Assembly (NCBI RefSeq): GCF_937123705.1
Contig: NZ_CAKZKO010000047.1
Coordinates: forward strand, 1-64,000
DNA from: an uncultured Paraglaciecola sp.
GTDB taxonomy: Bacteria; Pseudomonadota; Gammaproteobacteria; Enterobacterales; Alteromonadaceae
Reading direction: 5' to 3'
Length of the DNA: 64,000 bases
A model generated the notes under the pieces. It did no database searches and was not told the origin of the DNA. It saw only the letters and a program-made list of their open reading frames with translations. Positions within the stretch are counted from its first letter, which is position 1. Every line of letters begins with the position of its first letter. Of the stretch, positions 57,082-64,000 are shown piece after piece. A program made the translations under genes and the position numbers.

Positions 57082-58431
57082 ATGTTTGCTGCCCAAAACC
57101 CCACAAAAAATATCCTCACCGTCAGTAAACTTAACCGTTTAGCGCGTTCGGTATTAGAAACCGAAATAGGTCAAATTTGGCTGTCTGCTGAAATTTCAAA
57201 CTTTGTAGCCGCCAGCTCAGGGCACTGGTATTTCACCCTTAAAGATGAACGAGCGCAAGTCAAAGGGGCTATGTTTAAAGGCGCCAATCGCAGGGTGCCA
57301 CAAAGACCAAAAGAAGGTGATAAAGTGTTAGTTAGGGCTAACATTAGCCTTTATGAGCCAAGAGGTGACTATCAAATCATTGTTGAGCACATGGAGCCAG
57401 AAGGTGAAGGGCAACTTAAACAACAATTCGAAATTTTAAAGCGGCAACTCGCCTCAGAAGGTTTGTTGGCTCAAGAATATAAAAAGCCCATCCCTGAACA
57501 GGTATTAAAAGTTGGCATAGTCACCTCTCCTACTGGCGCCGCCTTGCATGATATTTTAACTGTATTACAAAGGCGTAATCCAGCTATTGAGGTGGTGATC
57601 TACCCTAGCCAAGTACAAGGTGATAGCGCCGCGCCACTTATATGCGCGGCGATCAACCAAGCCAACCTTAGAAACGAAGTGGATGTGTTAATTGTGGGTA
57701 GAGGGGGCGGTTCCTTGGAGGACTTGTGGTGTTTTAACCATGAGCACTTAGCCAGAACAATATTTGCCAGTCACATACCTATAATCAGTGCTGTGGGTCA
57801 TGAAGTGGATGTAAGCATTGCGGATTTTGTAGCAGATTTACGGGCCCCTACCCCTTCTGCGGCGGCCGAATTGGTCAGTCAAGATCAATCTGCATTGCAT
57901 ACTAAAACCTTAGTACTACAAGACAAGTTGCTCAAAGCATTCGGCCAAATTTTACAAATGGGTAATCATCAACAACAACATATAAAGCAACGGTTATTGC
58001 AAATTCACCCACAAAAACAACTTGAACAAAAAAGTCAGTATGTGGATCAGTTGCAAGCGGTATTGCAGTCTTCTATTAAGCAAAGACTCTTGCAAGCCAC
58101 GCAACAGCAACAACATCTAGATAGCCGACTGTCCTTGTCTTCGCCACAAAAACTGTTACAGCATCAGCAATTGGGATTACAGCAACTACATACTAAGCTA
58201 CACAAAAGTTACCAACAATTAATAGATAACAAACAAGAAAAACTGCGTAACAATCTGCATTTACTCGATACCGTTAGCCCATTAGCAACATTGGCACGAG
58301 GCTATAGCATCAGTTATAAGCAGGATGAAATTGTAAAAAACATTCAACAGGTGCAAGTGGGTGATGAATTAGTAACACGTTTAAAACAAGGAGAAATTCG
58401 CAGCCAGGTACAAGAGGTCAAAGCACTTTAG
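57082..58431 (+). CDS. xseA: Exodeoxyribonuclease VII large subunit XseA
   Basis: XseA with XseB degrades single-stranded DNA. The N-terminal OB fold (QIWLSAEISNFVAASSGHWYF) is followed by the nuclease domain with the family motif VDVLIVGRGGGSLEDLWCFN near 205 and GHEVDVSIADFVADLRAPTPSAAAEL (outline). A long Gln-rich coiled coil runs from about 270 to 400. Its 449 residues are close to the 456 of E. coli. xseB is not in the window. Confidence 0.95.
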   Translation: MFAAQNPTKNILTVSKLNRLARSVLETEIGQIWLSAEISNFVAASSGHWYFTLKDERAQVKGAMFKGANRRVPQRPKEGDKVLVRANISLYEPRGDYQIIVEHMEPEGEGQLKQQFEILKRQLASEGLLAQEYKKPIPEQVLKVGIVTSPTGAALHDILTVLQRRNPAIEVVIYPSQVQGDSAAPLICAAINQANLRNEVDVLIVGRGGGSLEDLWCFNHEHLARTIFASHIPIISAVGHEVDVSIADFVADLRAPTPSAAAELVSQDQSALHTKTLVLQDKLLKAFGQILQMGNHQQQHIKQRLLQIHPQKQLEQKSQYVDQLQAVLQSSIKQRLLQATQQQQHLDSRLSLSSPQKLLQHQQLGLQQLHTKLHKSYQQLIDNKQEKLRNNLHLLDTVSPLATLARGYSISYKQDEIVKNIQQVQVGDELVTRLKQGEIRSQVQEVKAL

Positions 58432-58477
58432 ATCCTAAAGTGCCTTATACCAAATAGGGTATTACAGCGGACTTACC

Positions 58478-59929
58478 TTACTTGGCATTTTTGTGCATAC
58501 GCATAAGTTGTCTACGTTTGCGGCGCTGGGAATCATTTAACGAACTATGATCCGTTTCATAGGGATTAGCGCTTTCTCTGAATTCAATTTTGATAGGCGT
58601 ACCCATCACCTTTAAAGATTTACGGAAATAGTTCATTAAATAACGTTTATAAGAATCCGGTAAATCTTTAAGTTGGTTGCCATGAATAACAACTATAGGG
58701 GGATTGTATCCACCAGCATGAGCATATTTCATTTTCACTCTGCGTCCACGCACCACAGGGGGCTGATGATCTTCTTGGGCCATATCCATAATACGCGTCA
58801 ACATTGAAGTATTGACCCGTTTAGTGGCTGAAGCGTATGCTTCTTGCACTGACTCAAATAAATGCCCTACACCAGTACCGTGCAACGCAGATATAAAATG
58901 TAAGCGTGCAAAATCGATAAAACCTAAGCGTCTGTCTAACTCTCGTTTTATTTCATCTTTCACGCTTTTATCTAGGCCGTCCCATTTATTAACAGCTACC
59001 ACTAAAGAACGTCCGGCATTTAAAATAAAGCCTAATAGACTTAAGTCTTGGTCGGTGATCCCTTCTTGCGCATCCACCACAAATAACACCACGTTAGACT
59101 CTTCTATGGCTTGCAGGGTTTTAACAATAGAAAACTTTTCTACCGCTTCTGAAATATTTCTGCGTCTTCTGACCCCAGCGGTATCAATCAGTACATATTC
59201 TCTATCGTCGCGCTCCATAGGAATAAAAATACTGTCTCTGGTGGTACCGGGTTCGTCATACACCACTACGCGTTCTTCGCCTAAGATACGATTAGTCAAA
59301 GTAGACTTTCCTACATTAGGCTTGCCTACTATTGCCAGTTTGATTGGCAGCGCCTGCAGCCTAGCCAACTGTTCATCTGCGTCTATCTCTTCGAGGGGCT
59401 CATCACTTTCTTCTGGGATATGCATATCGGGAAATTGTTCCGCGATAGGGGCTAAGGAGTGTTGCAGTAATTGCGTAACGCCTCGGCCATGAGCCGCTGC
59501 TATTTGGTTGACATCACCTAAACCTAAAGCAAAAAAATCGGCACTTTCACTGTCGCCGTCTATACCATCTACTTTATTGGCTACCACATAAACGGGTTTC
59601 TCTTGTTTACGCAAATGTTCGGCGATGCCTTGATCTGCCGCAGTCATGCCAGTTCGGGCATCCACTAAAAACAGTACAAGGTCAGCTTCAACAATAGCCA
59701 GCAAAGATTGCTCGGCCATGGCCATATCAATGCCTTGTTCGTCACCACTTATACCGCCTGTATCGACCACAATAAATTGCAAGCCTTCGTACTTAGCCGT
59801 GCCGTATTTTCTGTCCCGCGTTAGACCGGGAAAATCAGCTACCAACGCATCTCGAGTGCGCGTTAGGCGATTAAATAAAGTAGACTTTCCTACGTTTGGG
59901 CGGCCAACTAAGGCTACAACGGGTAACAT
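58478..59929 (-). CDS. der: Ribosome-assembly GTPase Der (EngA)
   Basis: Der has two GTPase domains and helps assemble the 50S subunit. The first P-loop is [11 protein letters not shown] with DTGG switch II; the second is [12 protein letters not shown] (near 215) with DTAGVRRRR and NKWDGLD. A KH-like C-terminal domain begins near 365. The ATG at 59929 (AGGA 9 nt upstream) gives 483 residues; the frame upstream to 59950 adds a few non-family residues. It follows bamB with a hairpin between. Confidence 0.95.
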   Translation of the reverse strand: MLPVVALVGRPNVGKSTLFNRLTRTRDALVADFPGLTRDRKYGTAKYEGLQFIVVDTGGISGDEQGIDMAMAEQSLLAIVEADLVLFLVDARTGMTAADQGIAEHLRKQEKPVYVVANKVDGIDGDSESADFFALGLGDVNQIAAAHGRGVTQLLQHSLAPIAEQFPDMHIPEESDEPLEEIDADEQLARLQALPIKLAIVGKPNVGKSTLTNRILGEERVVVYDEPGTTRDSIFIPMERDDREYVLIDTAGVRRRRNISEAVEKFSIVKTLQAIEESNVVLFVVDAQEGITDQDLSLLGFILNAGRSLVVAVNKWDGLDKSVKDEIKRELDRRLGFIDFARLHFISALHGTGVGHLFESVQEAYASATKRVNTSMLTRIMDMAQEDHQPPVVRGRRVKMKYAHAGGYNPPIVVIHGNQLKDLPDSYKRYLMNYFRKSLKVMGTPIKIEFRESANPYETDHSSLNDSQRRKRRQLMRMHKNAK

Positions 59930-59951
59930 AAATACATATCCTGTAGACAAA

Positions 59952-59978
59952 AACGGCTTGGAATTATTCCAAGCCGTT
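59952..59978 (-). terminator. Hairpin between bamB and der
   Basis: AACGGCTTGGAAT (59952-59964) pairs with ATTCCAAGCCGTT (59966-59978); on the minus strand TTTTT follows. It has the form of a terminator, which would partly separate der from the upstream genes. Confidence 0.65.
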
Positions 59979-60025
59979 AAAAATTATTAGTGCAATCCTT
60001 TAGTCGCAATTGCATAAAACCTAAG

Positions 60026-61273
60026 CTATGGGGTTTTAACCGATACTAACTTACCATCACGTGTTTGGGTGTATAGGTTGTCGCCATCTACAATAGGTGC
60101 GTGATAAATACTTTCATCTTCATCATCATCACCAACTTCTAAACGCGCTACAATTCTACCATCAGTTTGATCAAACCAATGTAAATAACCATATTTGTCA
60201 CCTGCCACTAAATAATTTCCGACAGGTGTTACTCCCGTTAATAAACGTTGTTTAAGGGCCCCTTGGCTCCATAGCTCAACGCCATTACGGCTATCCAGCG
60301 CATACACATTACTGTTTACATCAACTAAAAATAGTGTGTTACCCGCTAGTGACAAACGACGATAAGACTTGTACTCACGTTTCCAAATCACTCGTCCAGT
60401 GCGTAATTCAACCACCACTAAGGTGCCATCGTAAGAAATAACATAAACACTGCCGCCTACCACTAAGGGTTCGCTATCAATATCTACTATGCGTTCTAAC
60501 TCGGTTACACCTGTTGCCGCTGAAATCACTTGCTCCCAAGCGGTTTGGCCTGTCTCAAGAATGTTGACTATCAACTTTCCTGTTGCCGTACCAATAATAG
60601 CTCCGCCGTTTACAGCCGAAGGAGAAGATACGCCACGTAATGACAAAGGAGGCACGTCAGTCTCAAACGACCAAATTTCTTCACCATCATCGGCATTAAG
60701 GGCAGAAACAAATCCAGAGCCGGTGCTAATTAAAACCACACCAGCGTCAATTGCAGGCGCCGCCAACACTTCACCTTTAACTTTTGTGAGCCATTTTTGC
60801 TCTCCAGTATTGGCATCTAATGCGACAACTTCACCATTCTCTGTACCGAAAAAAACTGTTTCATAAGCAACAGAGATACCGCCTGAAATTTTGGCTGACA
60901 AACCATCAGACCAGAGATTTGTCACTCCAGAGGTCAAACCTTGTTCATCGAAAATCGCAAAATTCTTAGACCAAATTTCTGTACCCGTCTCCTGGTCGAA
61001 AGCAGCAACTAAGCCTTGACGATTGGCAGCAAACACCTTGTCATAGGCGACAGCGGGACGAAGCTTTGAGTAATATTGTTCAATGCCAACACCTAAGTCT
61101 ACGGACCAGTTTTTGCTTGGTGTAAACTCGACATTGATGGGTTTTAACCTACGGATTTCTAACTCATCATCATCGTAAAACCAATTACTAACAGTGGTAC
61201 AACCCGTTAAAAAAAGACTAGTAGTTAACAGTATGAGAAAAAAGGATTGCTTCACAATTTTCACCCTAACCAT
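60026..61273 (-). CDS. bamB: Outer-membrane assembly lipoprotein BamB
   Basis: BamB is a lipoprotein of the BAM complex that inserts outer-membrane beta-barrels. The lipobox LTGC is followed by an eight-bladed beta-propeller with PQQ-like repeats: VALDANTGEQKW, SALNADDGEEIWSF, VVELRTGRVIWKRE and YALDSRNGVELWSQ. The start is uncertain: ATG at 61282 or 61273, or a GTG at 61255 with AGGGTGA upstream, which would give a normal lipoprotein signal MKQSFF. It overlaps the end of yfgM in all but the GTG case. der follows. Confidence 0.93.
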   Translation of the reverse strand: MVRVKIVKQSFFLILLTTSLFLTGCTTVSNWFYDDDELEIRRLKPINVEFTPSKNWSVDLGVGIEQYYSKLRPAVAYDKVFAANRQGLVAAFDQETGTEIWSKNFAIFDEQGLTSGVTNLWSDGLSAKISGGISVAYETVFFGTENGEVVALDANTGEQKWLTKVKGEVLAAPAIDAGVVLISTGSGFVSALNADDGEEIWSFETDVPPLSLRGVSSPSAVNGGAIIGTATGKLIVNILETGQTAWEQVISAATGVTELERIVDIDSEPLVVGGSVYVISYDGTLVVVELRTGRVIWKREYKSYRRLSLAGNTLFLVDVNSNVYALDSRNGVELWSQGALKQRLLTGVTPVGNYLVAGDKYGYLHWFDQTDGRIVARLEVGDDDEDESIYHAPIVDGDNLYTQTRDGKLVSVKTP

Positions 61274-61889
61274 TTGCCGCAACGGCTAAATTATCCAACT
61301 TCATTTTCAAAACTTGGTCACGGGTGTTGGTTTCTAAAGCAGCGCTGTAGGCAGCTCTTGCTTTATCAAACAACTGCTGAGCAAGGTAGACATCACCTTT
61401 TATTTCTTGGCTTTGACCTTTAAAGGCAGGATCAGTTATCTTGTCGGTGCTGGCTAATGCAAGTTCTAACTCGCCTTGTTCTAGTTGTATACGGGCCAAT
61501 CGAAGTTGCGCCACAGATTGAATGGCTGATAGAGACGCGTTATTAGCAACAAATTCTAGTTGTTTCGCTGCTTCAACTAAATCTTTACGTTCTATGGCCT
61601 GTTTCGCCATTTCCAGTGCCATTAATGTGGCATATCCAGTGTCGCTATGACTATCGATAAAAGTATTGGCTTGACTGAAACCCGCTTCTCCTTTTAATAG
61701 TTGCTCTGAGGCTTTTTCGTAGGCAAATGAAGCCTGCTCTTTAGCAGCGATTTGAGAGTCGTTATAATAGCGCCATCCTACCAGGCCACCTAATCCCAAC
61801 AATGCGCCGACTACCAAAGCAACACCATTTTCTTTCCAAAAGCGTTTAATGGCTTCGATTTGTTGTTCTTCTGTTTCGTACTGTTCCAT
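61266..61889 (-). CDS. yfgM: Periplasmic chaperone-like protein YfgM
   Basis: YfgM is an inner-membrane protein with a periplasmic TPR-like domain; in E. coli it works with SecYEG and PpiD. It has a transmembrane helix near residues 20-41 (GVALVVGALLGLGGLVGW) after an acidic N-terminus, then helical repeats (LEFVANNASLSAIQSVAQLRLARIQLEQG, outline). It has 207 residues, as usual. The gene order hisS-yfgM-bamB-der is the conserved one. Confidence 0.92.
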   Translation of the reverse strand: MEQYETEEQQIEAIKRFWKENGVALVVGALLGLGGLVGWRYYNDSQIAAKEQASFAYEKASEQLLKGEAGFSQANTFIDSHSDTGYATLMALEMAKQAIERKDLVEAAKQLEFVANNASLSAIQSVAQLRLARIQLEQGELELALASTDKITDPAFKGQSQEIKGDVYLAQQLFDKARAAYSAALETNTRDQVLKMKLDNLAVAANG

Positions 61890-61960
61890 TATCCAATCCT
61901 ATTACTGCTTGGCTATCAACTATCTGATAGCACATAATGTTAATTCAAAAATTTACGCTA

Positions 61961-63241
61961 CTAGAGGTTAAACAACGAACCCGCAAACTGAGCTAATTCG
62001 CTAATCAAAACCGTTTTTTGTGGCAACTGTTGCCGCAAATACTTAACTGTGACTTGCTGTGACGACATTTCATCTTCACCAATGATAAGAGCAATACTGG
62101 CACCACTTTGATCCGCTCGCTTCATTTGCTTCTTAAAATTGCCCGCCCCACAATGATCCATCACTCTTAATTGCGGTAAGCTATCTCTTAGTGTTTCACT
62201 AAGCTGTCTGGCATAGAGTTCCACAGACGCATCCATAGCCGTGACATAAATATCTACAGCCGAGACCAGATTTTTGTCGAGTTCCAATGTTTGTAGCATT
62301 AGCACTAAACGCTCAAGCCCCATGGCAAACCCTACGCCTTGAGTCGCTTTACCGCCGAGTTGCTCTACTAAACCATCGTAACGCCCACCAGCACATACTG
62401 TACCTTGCGCACCTAAGCTGTCGGTAACCCATTCAAATACTGTGCGATTATAATAATCCAAGCCTCGTACCAACGCTGGATTGACCCGATATTGGATACC
62501 TAAGCTGTCTAAACGTTCACACAATCCTTGAAAATGTTGCGCTGACTCTGCATCGAGGCAATCCATTAGGCTGGGTGCATCTTTTACCACGTTTTGCACC
62601 TGTGGATTTTTGCTATCTAACACCCGCAATGGATTGCTTTGCAGCCGTCTTAAACTGTCTTCATCCAACTCAGACTCCCGAGTTTTCAAAAAAGTGACAA
62701 GTTGCTCTTTGTAGGCCGCTCTGGCTTCTAACGAGCCAAGAGAATTAATTTCTAAGGTGAGATACTGGCTGATACCCAGCTTTTTCCATAATCTGGCGCT
62801 AAGCAATATCACTTCTGCATCGATATCGGGGCCGGCTAAGCCAAACGCTTCCACCCCAAATTGATGAAACTGCCGATAACGTCCCTTTTGCGGGCGCTCA
62901 TGACGAAACATTGGCCCCATATACCATAAGCGTTGCTGTTGATTGTACAACAAGCCATGTTCATTTCCTGCACGTACTACACTTGCTGTGCCTTCAGGAC
63001 GCAAGGTAAGGCTATCTGAATTACGATCGGCAAAGGTGTACATTTCTTTTTCAACTATATCGGTCACTTCACCAATAGAGCGTTTGAATAGGTCAGTGCT
63101 TTCAACGATAGGTGTACGGATTTCTTGATAACCATAACTGGCAACCACTTGGCGAAGACTCGATTCAAGGTACTGCCACACCCCAGAATCAGTGGGTAAA
63201 CAGTCGTTCATTCCTCGAATGGCCTGAATTTTTTTCGACAC
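61961..63241 (-). CDS. hisS: Histidine--tRNA ligase HisS
   Basis: HisS is a class II synthetase. Motif 2 includes [17 protein letters not shown] near 115; the histidine-A motif [16 protein letters not shown] is near 260; motif 3 includes [13 protein letters not shown]-terminal anticodon-binding domain follows. The GTG at 63241 gives a protein starting with [13 protein letters not shown], aligned with E. coli HisS. The frame upstream begins at a TTG (63262) and would add seven residues not seen in the family. It has 426 residues against 424 in E. coli. Its promoter lies in the ispG terminator. Confidence 0.95.
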   Translation of the reverse strand: MSKKIQAIRGMNDCLPTDSGVWQYLESSLRQVVASYGYQEIRTPIVESTDLFKRSIGEVTDIVEKEMYTFADRNSDSLTLRPEGTASVVRAGNEHGLLYNQQQRLWYMGPMFRHERPQKGRYRQFHQFGVEAFGLAGPDIDAEVILLSARLWKKLGISQYLTLEINSLGSLEARAAYKEQLVTFLKTRESELDEDSLRRLQSNPLRVLDSKNPQVQNVVKDAPSLMDCLDAESAQHFQGLCERLDSLGIQYRVNPALVRGLDYYNRTVFEWVTDSLGAQGTVCAGGRYDGLVEQLGGKATQGVGFAMGLERLVLMLQTLELDKNLVSAVDIYVTAMDASVELYARQLSETLRDSLPQLRVMDHCGAGNFKKQMKRADQSGASIALIIGEDEMSSQQVTVKYLRQQLPQKTVLISELAQFAGSLFNL

Positions 63242-63271
63242 TAACAATAATCTCTTATTCAATAATTAAAA

Positions 63272-63295
63272 AAAGCCCCGCATTATAGGGACTTT
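63272..63295 (-). terminator. Terminator after ispG
   Basis: On the minus strand AAAGTCCC pairs with GGGGCTTT (one G-T) around an 8-nt loop, followed by a run of T (complement of 63268-63274). It lies about 80 bp after ispG and just before hisS. Confidence 0.7.
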
Positions 63296-63310
63296 GAAGA
63301 TAAACGTAAA
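63282..63310 (-). promoter_or_regulatory. Sigma-70 promoter for hisS
   Basis: On the minus strand TTTACG (63305-63310), a 17-bp spacer and TATAAT (63282-63287) match the sigma-70 consensus well, with a perfect -10. The -10 lies in the loop of the ispG terminator hairpin, so hisS can be started afresh after it. Confidence 0.5.
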
Positions 63311-63372
63311 ATATTGAAGAAAAAAACTCGTGAATTAATCATGTAAATTTTATTCTTGGCAGCAAATTAAGG

Positions 63373-64000
63373 TTAACCTAAGTGCTTGACTGCAATTTTA
63401 CGGCTTTCATCAAGCTGGTTGGCCTTAGCTCGTATACGTTTTTCAAGCTGATCAACTAAGTCATCGTTCGCCAAACGTTCTTTTTGACGAATACCGTTTA
63501 AGTAAAAACCACTCATATTACGGGCACCTGTTAATCCTAAATCTGACACTTCTGCCTCACCAGGACCATTGACTACACAACCAATGATAGAAACATCCAT
63601 AGGTGTTAGTAAGTCTTCTAAACGCTGCTCTAGGGCGTTGACTGTGTTGATCACATCAAACTCCTGACGAGAACAACTTGGGCAGGCAATAAAATTAATG
63701 CCTCTGGAACGAATACGTAATGATTTTAAAATATCGAACCCGACTTTTATTTCTTCCACAGGATCAGCTGCCAAAGAAATACGAATAGTGTCGCCTATCC
63801 CTTCAGCTAACAACATCCCCAGCCCCACCGAACTTTTCACTGCGCCAGCGCGTATACCACCAGCTTCGGTAATGCCTAAATGTAAAGGTTGTTCTATTTG
63901 TTTAGCCAGCTCGCGATAAGCGCCTACCGCTAGAAACACATCTGACGCTTTAACACTCACCTTAAAGGCATCAAAATTGAGTTTATCTAAGATGTCCACA
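63373..64000 (-). CDS. ispG: 4-hydroxy-3-methylbut-2-enyl diphosphate synthase IspG (partial)
   Basis: IspG makes HMBPP in the MEP isoprenoid pathway using a [4Fe-4S] cluster. Only the C-terminal ~208 residues are in the window; the 5' end lies past 64000, so the apparent start at 63999 is an artefact of the edge. Recognised motifs are [29 protein letters not shown] with the paired cysteines, and [16 protein letters not shown] with the third Cys and Glu. By length against E. coli (372) about 45% is missing. It precedes hisS, the usual order. Confidence 0.95.
   Translation of the reverse strand, partial: VDILDKLNFDAFKVSVKASDVFLAVGAYRELAKQIEQPLHLGITEAGGIRAGAVKSSVGLGMLLAEGIGDTIRISLAADPVEEIKVGFDILKSLRIRSRGINFIACPSCSRQEFDVINTVNALEQRLEDLLTPMDVSIIGCVVNGPGEAEVSDLGLTGARNMSGFYLNGIRQKERLANDDLVDQLEKRIRAKANQLDESRKIAVKHLG

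Noticed and set aside
58812..59492. 226-codon frame opposite der
   Set aside because: It lies entirely within a highly conserved gene, and its Ser/Arg/Thr-rich translation is typical of an antisense shadow.

Overview
The window is a chromosomal segment of a marine gammaproteobacterium, most likely of the Alteromonadales (Glaciecola/Paraglaciecola/Alteromonas-like). The basis is moderately low GC; a Vibrio/Alteromonas-type polar flagellar cluster with FlgP, FlgT and a MotY stator protein that point to a sodium-driven motor; the conserved blocks purL-mltF-tadA, guaBA/xseA and ispG-hisS-yfgM-bamB-der; and an alginate-degradation island with a very large TonB-dependent receptor. The genus is inferred, not proven.

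Layout. 1-917: gene-poor, decayed sequence. 918-1844: a sialidase-fold protein. 1862-18791: flagellar region, with flgBCDE and flgFGHIJKL, cheR and cheV on the minus strand, flgA and flgMN on the plus strand, then flgP (minus) and flgT (plus). Good promoter matches explain its organisation: sigma-54 sites before flgB, flgF and flgP, and a near-consensus sigma-28 site before flgM. A hairpin and a second sigma-54 site split flgBCDE from flgFGHIJKL. 18844-18918: tRNA-Arg(CCT). 19031-29608: a coiled-coil membrane protein, grxD, sodB, a VF530-family protein, divergent fadH and a TetR regulator with an alpha/beta hydrolase, a tricorn-type protease and a cysteine-rich unknown. 29637-34600: motY beside rnt, a 2-Cys peroxiredoxin, bfd, a lipoprotein M1 aminopeptidase and a tiny membrane protein. 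34844-41733: purL, mltF, a 50-aa basic protein, tadA and a PspB-like coiled-coil protein.

41734-50915 looks like an inserted polysaccharide-use island: an alginate lyase remnant, a TonB-dependent receptor, a 1214-aa repeat-rich lipoprotein and an intact PL7 alginate lyase. It is bounded by the 3' end of the PspB-like gene on the left and a 42-bp relic of the same 3' end on the right; the relic encodes the same 13 residues with only synonymous differences. The receptor and lipoprotein probably bind and import oligosaccharides released by the lyase. 51135-63999: a small membrane protein, an acyltransferase, yaeQ, a GNAT enzyme, guaA, guaB, xseA, der, bamB, yfgM, hisS and the C-terminal part of ispG, which runs off the right edge.

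The most unusual points are the island boundary relic, the repeat lipoprotein/TonB receptor pair with two operator-like palindromes upstream, the 239-aa protein with 12 cysteines, the apparent ATT start of mltF, and several short genes or relics (17425-17550, 34442-34600, 40649-40801, 25189-25329, 41816-42004). No CRISPR array, rRNA operon, intact insertion sequence or prophage was found.
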